From: Babylonia areolata
Lineage: Eukaryota; Mollusca; Gastropoda; Neogastropoda; Buccinidae
NCBI RefSeq assembly: GCF_041734735.1
Contig: NC_134907.1
Location: 1,776,010-1,840,009, forward strand
Length of the DNA: 64,000 bases
Reading direction: 5' to 3'
Shown: positions 33,337 to 44,545 of the stretch, piece after piece
How the letters are laid out: each line of letters starts with the position of its first letter
How positions within the stretch are numbered: position 1 is the stretch's first letter
Notes under the pieces: model-generated
Told to the model about the DNA's origin: nothing
Seen by the model: only the letters and a program-made list of their open reading frames with translations
Databases searched by the model: none
Translations under genes and position numbers: made by a program

Positions 33337-36206
33337 TGTAGCCGTGTACCGAGCGGTTATTCAAGGGTATGGCACAAAAGAACTAACCTAAATGATTGAT
33401 TGAATGAAAGGATAGACAAGATCCCACGCACAGGCCAGGAACATATAGAGGCCAGTCACAAATGGGGTTTTCTATTGTTTTATTTACAACAGTTATAAGA
33501 ACATAAGAAAATAAAACTAAGAAGAGAACATAAGAAAGAGAAGATAAAAAGAGAAGACTAAGAAGAAGACAGTGAGAAGAAGACAATGAGAAGAAGACAG
33601 TGCCTGGAATGACACAAATAAATGTCATCAGCACAACATGTCGGCACAAGTGAATAATAAAGCACATGTATACATAGAAAGACTATCACTCGGGTTTGGG
33701 ATACGCAACAACATAATGCATATGTGTGAAGACCAAACGCTGACATCAAATGACATTTCTAATACATTTAAATAGCGCAGTTAAAGTGATTGAAGCGATG
33801 CTGACTTGGTGAAAGTACACTGACAGTATAGATTAGGTAAAGCTTATACTGTGTCAAAGTGACTCAAATGAATCAGTTTATCATGTAGCACTATACGGGA
33901 GTAAGCCATACAGGAGAGAGCATGACAACTAAATTACAATGAACAGACTGATACATATCAGGTGGTTTTAACCAATAACTGATATTAATCAAACACTATC
34001 TTGTAATCACAACAGCAGAATACAACACACCTCTTAGAGTACTGAGCACACTGTAGCAGTACAACTGATATTAGCATGAAAGATAACACCTGAATAACAA
34101 ACAAGATAGGGAATCAGTGGCTTAGATATAATACTGGCAAACTGATAGACCAGATAGTAAGTGAAGAACCATCATGGCTTAACCACTAAGTGGTGAATGA
34201 ACTTTATGCACCCACTAGAACATTCTGGAACAAACTATCTGTGTCCAGAGACGTCACTGACTGTGACGTTATAAAGAATCAAATGGAACACTGCTCCAAG
34301 CCTATGACGACATGGCAATTATTTAGGTCAATCATAGCCGAGTTGAGACTAACATGTCAAAGCAATAACTGAACAAAGAATTAACTAAGCAAAGCAATAA
34401 CTGAACATACTCATATAAACACAAGTAATGTGTTGAATAATACAATTACAAAGCAACACATTCTACACACTAGTACTTACAGCGATACGTAGCGAGGTGT
34501 CAGCCGTTGTGGGCACACACACGACACAACACACTGCTCGTGACACAGCAAGAGAGAGAGAGAGAGAGCTCTGGTCAGATGACTGACCAGGTATGAAATG
34601 ACCACTCATCACTCACTGTGCCAACTTATGCAAGTTTAGCGGACCGCAAAGGCCGTCACGTGTGCTGCAAGCAGATTGTCACTAATCACGGAGAATCCGA
34701 TGACAACTGTGTTTTCTACAAGGTGTTCAGTGACAGATTTCTAAATGATTCCCGAACTGATTTCCGTCGGATAAGTTGCAAAAGAAAGAGCTCAACACCT
34801 ACTTTATAATGAGTATAAAATGAAGTGTTGGTTATTTTAGATGAATTTATAATCTTAATTTAAGTCACCTGAACAGGGTCACTTTTAACGAGCTCATCGC
34901 TGAAAATTACAAACTGCGTTAAATCAGTTTAACATAGGCAAACATAAATGGAATAGACTTAAAGATGGAATCGCGACGATTCTGCCAGTATATAATACTA
35001 GTAGTTTACTGATCTGACAAAAGAGGTATTAATTAATTACGGTGGAACACAAACACAAGTTGATGTAAATGATGTAAGCAGAGTGACGTCACACAATCCT
35101 GGGCGCGGGTAAGGAAGGAAAACTGTCGTCCGCTAATACAGCTTGTGCGTGAGGCAAGGTAATACAGCTTGTGCTAATACAGCTTGTGCGTGAGGCAAGC
35201 TAATACAGCTTGTGCGTGAGGCAAATATTGGAGCAACATAGTGCTTGGTCACATCTCCCCCCATCTTTTGAAATCTATCGTCCACGATGGTTAATTTAAA
35301 GTAATTCTTGTCAGCAGACTTAGCTGAGCATCAAACAAGAATTATTGGGCAGGTAAGGGAGATAATTTAGCTGACAACTGATAGCAGAGTGAAATTTGGA
35401 GTGACTGCAATATTCTTATGAACAACACCCTACTTCTATATGCAAAGCAGCATTAGCAGGTTAAATTAAGAGTTTGGACGTAGTCAAATGCATCCTAACT
35501 TAACTTTGAACAGTTTGATTTAGAGAAGGGGTCCCAATTAGGTAAATACACTATGAAGTTTGAAAGCATTCATTTGTGTGCCTATCAATCTATCATATGA
35601 CTGTCAGACGTGCATGTAAACAAGCATACATGTAAATGATGTATAAAAGCATAGATTATAACATGAATTATGAGAGCATGTTCATAGACATGCTTTTTGC
35701 ATTGCTAAGACCTTGTGACAAGCTAAATTACAGGTCAAGCAAGAAGAAAAATATAAACATAAAACATGCATTATGCAGAAATATTTGAAATGAAAACAAA
35801 ATTACAGCATGAACAGGAATGATGAGAAAAATAGCATATTAGCACTGTTTCAGCTCTGGCTGTAAAATGGTTCTTCATCAGTCTCTTCACACACTCAGTG
35901 GTGCCCTGGATGCCAGTCGTGTGGATCGCCTTGGTGCAGGATCTGGTGGTAGTGGAGGCGGCTCTGGTGCAGCTCGCCGGGTTGATGTCATGGGTCTTGG
36001 CGTGGGCATGGTCATCCACACACCACTGTCGGCGTCAGCGTCAATGTCAGTGTCAGACACTTTGTCGCCCTGGTGGTGCAGTGGGACCGGGTAGTTGGCG
36101 TGACTACCGGTGGTGGTTGTTGGCTGGACCTCTGCAGTGCAGGGCTGACGACAGGTGGGGACATCTGTGGGACGACAGCATCAGGTGTAGTGCTGTAGCG
36201 CCTCTG

Positions 36207-37178
36207 TCATCTGTGTCTCTGGTTTGGAGCTTGAGTAGCTGGCATCAGTCCATGTTGCCCAGTGTGTGTGTCAGTGACACATTGTTTGTAGGCTGGAGCT
36301 GCAGGCTTGTGGTCTGCATTCAGTTGCCTGGCCCTCAGGTAGCGTCGCTTGTGGCGACACTGGTCCTTGATGTGACCGGGCCTCTCACACCAGACACAGT
36401 GTGGAGGGTGTGGGGTACGGTCAGCAACACAGCGTTGAGGATGATGCGCTGGTTGTGGAGGATGTGGGCGGTGTGCTGGCATGGTGGACTGTAGCTGATG
36501 TCGCAGGCGGGTGTTTTCAGCTGCGAGCATGGCCAGCTGGGCTTCCAGGTGGACAACAGTGGTGTTGTCTATGCCGTGGCAGGTGTTGTAGGTGTGGCTG
36601 TCCTCCCTAAGCCATTGCTGGGCCTCCTTCTTAGCTGCCTCGAAGGTGGTGTCAGGGTGGTAGTGGATGAGGCACCTGACATCGCGCCTGAGTGCGGCTG
36701 GCTGAAGACCTCTGGCGAAGGCATCGCGGAGGATGGTCGCTGACACCTGGATCATCCCATCTCCAGCCTTATTGACCTTGGTCCACAGGTGCCGAAGGTG
36801 GGACGCATAGTCGGTCACCGTCTCCTTAGGCTGCTGCTGTCTGTTGAAGAACGCAGTGGCAAGCTCTGTGGCGTCTCGCTGATCTCCCCAGTTCTCAACA
36901 AGAACCGCAAGGATCTTGGCTGGGGTGTCCACGTCAGTCGCTGGCAGCCTGACGATCTGCTGGCGAGCTCGGCCAGCAAGGGCTGAGATCAGCCAGAGAG
37001 AGGCTGTCGCGTCATCCAAGGGCTGCAGATGGAGGATCAGTCTGGCTTCCTGGATGAAGTCGTCGACTTCTATGCTGCTTTCCTCACCGGATAGCGTCGG
37101 GAGTTTGGGCAGGAAGTCGGATGAAGCCATCTTGATGGGGCGACGACTCTTCTCGTGGACTTGATGTACCTGCTGCAC
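36207..37178 (-). pseudogene. Gag-like protein of the inner LTR fossil
   Basis: About 320 codons on the minus strand. The middle part resembles the retrotransposon gag capsid region (LWLISALAGRARQQIVRL, FFNRQQQPKETVTDYASHLR, LRDAFARGLQPAALRRDV). Near the C-terminus there is one zinc knuckle, CVWCERPGHIKDQC, of the C-x2-C-x4-H-x4-C type, in a His/Pro-rich setting. The order capsid then knuckle is usual for Ty3/gypsy-like gags. No protease or reverse transcriptase follows downstream. A fossil gene of a virus-like element; I also considered a domesticated gag, but nothing here shows host use. Confidence 0.75.
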
Positions 37179-37457
37179 TGTCTTCTCTCTTCTCCTAGGT
37201 CTAACTATCCCTATGTGACTGTTAATGAAACCTCTTGCCCCTGTACGATCCTAGCTCGCAGTGCCAAGTATGTGATAGAGATTAGCTTGGCTATGAGCTG
37301 GCTGTGATTTATTATAAGAGATATTTAGAGAATTAGCACATCCTATGCTCACAGCGCCAAGTTGTAACAAGGTACACTTGGTGGTAAAGGGCTGTGGTTT
37401 AGGGATGGATTGAATTTTTATAAAAGAATTGAAACCATAAAGGGAATAATTTGATCT

Positions 37458-37579
37458 TCTTCTTCTTCTTTGTTCGTGGGCTGCAAATTCCACGTTCACT
37501 CGTGTATACACGAGTGGGCTTTTACGTGTATGACCGTTTTTACCCCGCCATGTAGGCAGCCATACTCCGCTTTCGGGGG
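37458..37579 (-). mobile_element. SINE family A, 5'-truncated copy
   Basis: The reverse complement matches the 3' part of the SINE at 473-840 (CACTCGTGTATACACGAGTG region, GCCATGTAGGCAGCCATACT) and ends in the TTC/GAA run. ATTTGATCT lies on both sides (37449-37457 and 37580-37588), a 9-bp target duplication. It is inserted in the LTR fossil, so it is younger than that element. Confidence 0.9.
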
Positions 37580-37701
37580 ATTTGATCTATTCTGTGAAGG
37601 CTTAATCCTGTCATAAGGGTATTTTTGAAGGATCAATATCCTGTCGGCGACGCCACTTTTGTAGCCGTACGCCTATTAGAACCACTCGGTACACGGCTAC
37701 A

Positions 37702-38440
37702 CTTAGATTCAATTTTAGTGCAAAAACCTAAAGCAAAATTAATGTTTGAGGTTTTAATGGTTGTTGTATGCAAGGTCGCAGTTGAAAATTTGTCTTTCAT
37801 GAAACTTCATGTGCAGAGTGTTTCAGATCAAGATTTTTTTTTTTGCAAAAGAACCAAATAATTGTAGATGTTTTTGCCTTTGAATCAGAATATGCTATTG
37901 TAGATGTTTGGCAAGCTTTGAACATGTTAGATGCTGGCAATGAACGGGCTTTGGAGCTGATGTACATGCATCTGCGGCTCAACAAGACTTGCTGAGAAAC
38001 AGAGAGACTGGAAGACTTGAACGAAGGTGTGAAATTACAGCGTGAAGCGACACGGGACTCCGGTGGGGGCGGAGAACCCCTAGTGGGAAGAGAAATCGGG
38101 GAAGGACCTGATGAAGGACGCGATGAAGACCTGCAGGTGAGCGAGGAGGGAGGGGGAGTGGCACCAGAGGGGGTTTGGGGAGGGGAGTGGAGGCACACTT
38201 GAGCCTCCTATGGAGTCAGAGACAGACTGCTTTCAGCCTAAATCCACCCAAAGTAAAAGTGAAGAGGAGCCACAAATTAGGCGGTCAAGGATGATCCGCA
38301 GACCCGTAGAATGCCTAAACCTTGTACATTATTGTGACAGAAGTGGTGATGGGTTGGCTGATAACAAATAATTCTTCCTAGCAGCGAGCTGCGGATGTGA
38401 CACAAGACATAGTGATTTGTAAGTTTAATAAAAGAAAGAA
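37702..38440 (+). mobile_element. LTR-retrotransposon fossil (outer), 3' part
   Basis: About 38260-38330 reads EEPQIRRSRMIRRPVECLNL, close to the Arg-rich C-terminal end of many gypsy-type pol proteins. With the left part at 31951-33336 it suggests one element split by the inner insertion. Strongly broken; the right end is not defined. Confidence 0.4.
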
Positions 38441-39335
38441 ATATTCATGAGGCTTTCATTTTAGATGAATTGGGGGGATTTTAGGGGAGCTTCAGTTACA
38501 GTTATCTAACATCATTCATTCAACCCTAATCATAACATTTCAGGAATTAGCCGTCTTTCATGTCTCTTGTCACATCCGCCACTGGGCCATCAAAAACAAA
38601 TGTCTAGCATCAAGGAAACAGAAGAAAAAAATTCTTAGCACACTCTTTTATTCATAAAGTAAGGTGTTTTTTATCTATGAGCTACAAAGAACATTGATTA
38701 TCTGGTATTAAGTCATTATTTAGCATTATGGGTTCTGGACGTGACATCAACAGTTATGGACATAGTTTGAACACAGTAAGTACTGTTTTGATTTACTTGG
38801 ACTTACCACAGATATGTAATTCAGACATGTAAGTCAATTAATAGTAAGTTCCATGACATTCAAGCTTTCAACCTGCCAGTTTCCCAAGCAAAATCCTCTT
38901 TAAAAGCATTATAAGTTCTGAATGTGACATACAAGCCATGGACATAGTTAAGAACAATGTTCTGAAGAAACTCACTGAACTCAAGATAGCATTTGCCAGA
39001 CTTATTAATGACTGTTAGACTGTTACAGTTCAGGTGAACTCAGATTCCTAAGAGCAAACATTCACAAACATGAGAAATTGGATGATCTTTTTAATGAATA
39101 AAATTGACTCAAGTATTTTTGTTTTCTAACAGGAGATAAAACAGAGATATAAGAAAGAACACAATGCAAAAATCGGGAGCACCTGTGCAATATTTCACAT
39201 ACAGGTTCTTTTAGACTTGCCTTTTTATTTTTATTTATTATTTTTTTATGATAAAATTTTCAAATTATAATGTTTTCAGGCAGTTCACTTATAATACCCT
39301 TCATCACTAACTGGAACTTGATCAGGGATGGTTCT

Positions 39336-39387
<52 letters not shown>

Positions 39388-39493
39388 TCAGTTTAACGTC
39401 TATTCACTATAAGTGTTTTTAGACGGAAATGAGTAAAGTAGTGTATAAAGGAAAGGGAATGCATGTGAATATTAGTGTGAAAAAAAAGGTTCT

Positions 39494-39534
<41 letters not shown>

Positions 39535-40005
39535 ATTATAATTCAAATGATATACAATATGATGCATTTTTGAAAAAAAAATCTGACTGCTCTTTTTGTT
39601 TCATTTGATGCTCCATACGCTTTTGTCAATCAGTGTATAATCACTTTTTTGTCTTTTTTTAACACACTTCAGTGGTTTTTGTTGTTGTTTTTTTTGTGTG
39701 TTTTTCGTTGTTGGTTTTTTTGTTTTTGTTTTTGTTTTGTTTTTCAAATTGGACATAAATGAAATAGGGTTGACGAAAGTAATGATAAACTTCATTGTTG
39801 TGTATTGCATGTGTAATTAAACAAAAATCTGTTCGGCCCTGTTCTGGCTATCAAACAACAGTACATTTCAGAAACTGGACATTGTGAATAACATATAAAA
39901 GGTTTCTACATGAAAGATGACATGACAGAAAAAAATATGAAGAAAAAAACCGAATGTACTCTGGAACCATGTCCATCTGTTGTCTTTTGAGAAAAAGTTG
40001 TGTCA
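38441..40005. other. No gene seen; two (GT)n runs
   Basis: GT runs at about 39337-39383 and 39496-39530. Each is preceded by GGTTCTG, and a TTTAACGTC-containing stretch lies between them, as if a small insertion had split or duplicated the microsatellite. Confidence 0.5.
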
Positions 40006-40009
40006 TTAA

Positions 40010-40250
40010 CCCTTTCACCGCCTGTCAGTTTTGAGTAAAAAAAAAATTCCCTTATGGTATAAACACAAAAAAGACAGTGGCTAAGAATAGCTGGGGATTC
40101 CCTGTGCGATGTATAGAAAATATGGCCTATCCTACCACAGAACATTAAGAGCAGTAGGTTCATGGATAACAGACCAATGAATGGTCACCTTTCAGTGACA
40201 TGGGTCCTCTACCACGCTTGTGCATAAATGCGAGCTTGGCGGTGAAAGGG
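40010..40250. mobile_element. piggyBac-type MITE
   Basis: Terminal inverted repeats CCCTTTCACCGCC (40010-40022) and GGCGGTGAAAGGG (40238-40250) are exact complements over 13 bases. The flanks are TTAA on the left and CTAA on the right, close to the TTAA duplication of piggyBac elements. The element is 241 bp with no coding capacity. piggyBac ends usually start with CCC, as here. The transposase source is not in this window. Confidence 0.8.
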
Positions 40251-40879
40251 CTAATAATTCAAGCAATGTTTCAGGCTTGAGTGGCCAAGTGTGCAGGCTA
40301 TTCTGCCACACCAGGAACCTTAACTGTGCATAGTCCAGGCAAATGTTGCACATCGTCCTCCCCTTTCCCGTGGTACCATAAACAAGTTGCTGACCGACAT
40401 CTGTGATGAAGTATGTGGGTTGTTTACTGTAAAACTGCGTGTCACCTAAAGCACAGACATGTGCAGAGGTAGAAGAGCTGTTGCTGTTCAGTTTGCCTCA
40501 ACGATGTGGCGTGTTGGGGCGTTTGTGTATGATAGAGAGGAGGATAGAACTAGGTCTGATAATTCAGTTTTGTGTAAATAGACCATCCTCTGGAAACACT
40601 GAACAGACAGCTACAGTCAGAACATTGGCAGTAATAATACTAGAATAACAGGAGCCTTACATGGAATATTTCTCTTTGCAAAGAAATTCTGATGTCATCA
40701 GCTGTAATCATGTCCACAATCAGACTTGAATTGTCAAACAGAACTGTCAGAAGAGACAGCAGATTGCATGGGTCTTCATGTTACTGGCATAACCCAATGC
40801 CTGTATCATATTGATAAGGTTTCTGACCATACTGAATATTTTCCTTTTATATCATTGAAATGTTTCACTTTATCTTAAA
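40251..40879. other. No gene seen
   Basis: Plain sequence with no open frame I trust. Confidence 0.4.
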
Positions 40880-41412
40880 ATGTAATTTTTGTTTTCTTAC
40901 CTAAATGTTTTCTTTTTACATGATAGTTCATAATTATGTACGCTGTGATCAAGGAAGGGTGTGCCAGTTGCTCATTCGTTTGTCGGTTTTATTTGTTGAT
41001 GAGCATTTGTGTTTTAAAATGTTATAATTATCTTAATGAATATTCTCCTTTTTATAATGATTGAATCGTACACATACGCGCGCACGCTCAACACGCAGGC
41101 TCACACACGCATGTACGCGCACGCGCGTGCGCACGCACAAAACAATGCATGCACACGCAACACACACACAGTTGTTACACTCTAAATCATAATGTAATAG
41201 TATCTTACCCACATGGTTTCCTTTTTACATAATAATTGATGACTGCATGGTGATAAGTGAAGGGTGTGTCAGTTTTTTTCTCTTTGGTTTTTGCTGACGG
41301 GCATTTTATTCTAAGTGAGCCTAAAGATAATTTTCTGTTTTTGGTTTTTGGTTGAAGCAGATAATAAAGTATTTTGAATTGAAATTGAATTGACTTGAAT
41401 TGAATTGAATTA
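40880..41412. repeat. Tandem-unit repeat element with GAATT tail
   Basis: Same family as 10470-11004 plus 14519-14606: units with ATGTTTTCTTTTTACATGAT and GTGATAAGTGAAGGGTGTG-like text, an internal CA/GC stretch at 41085-41170, and a final GAATTGAATT-type tail at about 41375-41412. No LINE is inserted in this copy. Confidence 0.65.
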
Positions 41413-42544
41413 ACATTTGTGGTTGCTTAGGTGTCTGGACTGGTTCCTTAGCCACATGGTCAAGAATCTGCATGTACCTGTGAACAAAAAAATAATTCAC
41501 ATCAGTTTCAAATAATTTATATGCAACAAAAACACATACAGTAGGAAAGTATACATTTACATGTTCAAGAAGACTCACTAGAGAGATATATTCCTCTTTT
41601 AAAAAAGAAAAAAAGGGGGACCCATGGGTTGTTTAATGTCCAGATCTGGCAAACATAAAATATTACTAATATGAAGGTAAAAACACACATGAATATATTT
41701 TGAATTAATGAAATGGCATTAGAATATTCATAACACAAATGGATACCCTGCATGCTTTTGCTATCGTTCAGTAGTATCAATTCTCAAAGCGATCGTGACA
41801 CGGACAAGATGTGTAACTTGACTCCATGCTCGCCATTTACTTCAAACACTAACACATCATTGTTTTATGTCAGAAATACGCAATCACAGGCTCGTTGTAA
41901 ACGCCAACATGAAATGATCATGCGCAACATAAAAAGAGATTAAATCTAGTCAAATAAAAATTTTCAATAGCTGACGATATACTAACACCCCCCCCCCCCT
42001 CACACACACACAAACATAGACACGTAAAGACAATAACTGATGAACCCAGATAGCATGGTAATGTTCATTTAATTTCTTTTTTTAGCGTGAACCGCAAACG
42101 TTTAATTAATGTTAGCAGTTAATATTAAGTAAATGTTAACCTGCTCATCAAATTAATATTCTTGTAACGTTCGCATGTTGCCCATAAATCAACCAAAATA
42201 AAATCATTTTCAAACGTTACAGCAATGTTTTCCATGAAACATTTGAATAACGTTTGTAATCTATAATTAAATAAATGTTTCAAATACAGTAAATGAACCC
42301 CCAAAAAACATTTCACGGCGTTAATGCAATGTCTTCCAACAAACATCAAAGTGACATTTTCATGTTAACAATAAAATGTTTTCAGTTTACTTCTTGATCA
42401 GCTTGTTTTAAGCTTTATTGACATGCAAATGTTAAGAAATCATTTGATCATTTGAGCCAGATCACAAAGAAAGCTATAGCACAGGCAGAGGAAAAAGAAA
42501 AGTTTACAGAAATTCTTTGTATTTTTTCCTGCGTGCAGATTCAT
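41413..42544. other. No gene; region rich in AACGTT/AATGTT motifs
   Basis: Between about 42040 and 42400 the words AACGTT, AATGTT and their complements recur many times at irregular spacing. A C run lies at 41989-41999. I do not recognise a gene. Confidence 0.45.
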
Positions 42545-42745
42545 TTGTTTTTCCTATCGAAGTGGATTTTTCTACAGAATTTTGCCAGGAATAACCCTTT
42601 TGTTGCCGTTGATTCTTTTACATGCGATAAGTGCATGCTGCACACGGGACCTCAGTTTATCGTCTCATCCGAATGACTAGCGCCCTGATTCTCTCGCTTC
42701 CTAGGCGGGCGTGTTACCTCTAAGCCATCACTGCATCATTTCACA
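42545..42745 (-). mobile_element. tRNA-derived SINE (family B) copy
   Basis: Minus strand: a worn tRNA-like head (GATGGCTTAGAGGTAAC), then ATTCGGATGAGACGATAA, GTGCAGCATGCACTTATCGC, the CAACAAAAGGGTTATTCCTG block and the tail GTAGAAAAATCCACTTCGAT. It is the same family as 47437-47680. This kind of conserved 3' block is widespread in mollusc SINEs. Confidence 0.8.
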
Positions 42746-42779
42746 TATACCCAAATGGTACAGTGAAATGTAACTTTTG

Positions 42780-43513
42780 CAGCCTGCATTACGTAGGGAT
42801 CAGTAGAATGAAACACAAAGTCCAGTGTTCCTGAAACTACCACAGTGTATCCTGGAGGTCAGTAATAATAAAATACAAATACCATGTCCTGTAACACTGG
42901 AGTTTTAAAGCTCATCATGTACATGTGTTTTTACACACACATATTCACAAACAAACACACACAAATGCAAACAGACACGCACACACACTTCAAAATATGT
43001 AAATGCACTCACGGTTATTCATTCATTTATTTATAAATCTAGAAACATACAAATGCACTTGTGTATGCTTCCATGCACAAAAGGGAGTGAACGAGTCTCA
43101 AAAGTATTTTCAAAAGAAACTATTCACAAAGTCCAGCAATAGCAAAATCTGCAGACAGAACTTGGCATGACAGGTGAATTCAAAATGTAAAACCTATTGA
43201 CAAAAAGAAAAGAAAAAAACTGGAGGAGGAGAACAGAAACAAACAACAACAACAAAAATCAAGTCCTGTGTTCCCCAAACACCACAACACACCTCTTAGG
43301 GGTCAGTAGTATAAAACACAAATGTATAGTCCAGTGTTTCCCAAACTGCCACACAGTGCATCACCTAGGGGTCAGTAGTATAAAACACAAATGTATAGTC
43401 CAGTGTTTCCCAAACTGCCACACAGTGCATCACCTAGGGGTCAGTAGTATAAAACACAAATATAAAGTCCAGTGTTTCCCAAACTCCCACATGCTGCATC
43501 ACCTAGGGGTCAG
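42780..43513. repeat. 69-bp tandem array, left part
   Basis: Units begin GTCAGTAGTATAAAACACAA; exact starts are 43302, 43371 and 43440, and worn units extend back to about 42780. The array is interrupted by the LINE at 43514-46956 and resumes to about 47165. Confidence 0.85.
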
Positions 43514-43640
43514 TTTCAGTTTCAGTTTCAGTTGCTCAAGGAGGCGTCACTGCGTTCCGACAAACCATATACGCTACACCACATCTGCCAAGCAGATGCC
43601 TGACCAGCAGCGTAACCCAACGCGCTTAGTCAGGCCTTGA

Positions 43641-43984
43641 GAAAACAAAAACAAAAAAACAAAAAAAAACGGGCGAATAAATAATAGATAAGCTTACATA
43701 AATAAATAAATAAATGAATAATAATTATAATATAGAAAAAGGTAGTAGTAATAATAATAGTAATACTAATAAAATGATTTTTTTATAAATAAATAAAATA
43801 AAAATAAAAATAAATAAATAAATAAATAAATAAGATAACAATGGTGATAAATAAGCGAATAAATGTAAAACATGAAGACACACATTCACACCCACACCCA
43901 CACATGCACAACAGAAATGCATCAAACATGCAGTTTCACAGATATGAAAGCACAGTCAAATACATATAAACGTACATGAGCTCC

Positions 43985-44023
<39 letters not shown>

Positions 44024-44091
44024 TACCTTGCACCTCCTCTACCCCCCTCCTCCACACACTCATTTCTAGTCTACGTATCGCAGCTTCCACG

Positions 44092-44155
<64 letters not shown>

Positions 44156-44242
44156 ACTCACAGAGACGAACACTTACTTGTACAAGCACACACACATACG
44201 CCCATATCTCCGACCCCCAACCCCACACACATATATACAAAG

Positions 44243-44288
<46 letters not shown>

Positions 44289-44304
44289 CCCGCACTCCCA
44301 CCTC

Positions 44305-44363
<59 letters not shown>

Positions 44364-44545
44364 ACACAGATCTCTCCTGACACTTGTGTACACTTACACT
44401 CTCGCGCATTCACAAACGCACTCAAAAGCACAGACCCACACATCCACACAAACACACACGCACAGAGGCTGCCACTGACTGGCCGCAAGAGGGATGGGAA
44501 AAGATCTCTGATGCCAAAAACGTGGCGTCTAGTGTGTTGCTCAGT
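43641..44545 (-). repeat. LINE 3' UTR with long (CA/GT)n runs
   Basis: Several CA runs on the plus strand (43987-44020, 44096-44150, 44242-44282, 44318-44360) and ATAA repeats at 43690-43850. Frames in these runs are not genes. Confidence 0.9.

Larger units (their letters stand above)
33337..37701 (-). mobile_element. LTR-type retroelement fossil (inner) with gag-like frame and inverted ends
   Basis: Bounded by TGTAGCCGTGTACCGAG (33337-33353) and its exact reverse complement (37685-37701), and by CTTA on both sides (33333-33336 and 37702-37705), which fits a 4-bp target duplication. A gag-like frame lies at 37178-36207 on the minus strand. A purine-rich tract followed by TGTGACC near 35276-35253 looks like a polypurine tract before a long terminal region (33337 to about 35258). 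Primer-site-like TGGCG text occurs near 37640, 37350 and 37260. Only gag is recognised, so it is probably a non-autonomous relative of Ty3/gypsy or BEL. It is incomplete or broken. A SINE sits in it at 37458-37579. Confidence 0.55.

Noticed and set aside
43956-44409. Long open frames of Cys/Val or His/Thr repeats
   Set aside because: They are translations of (CA)n/(GT)n runs in a LINE 3' UTR.
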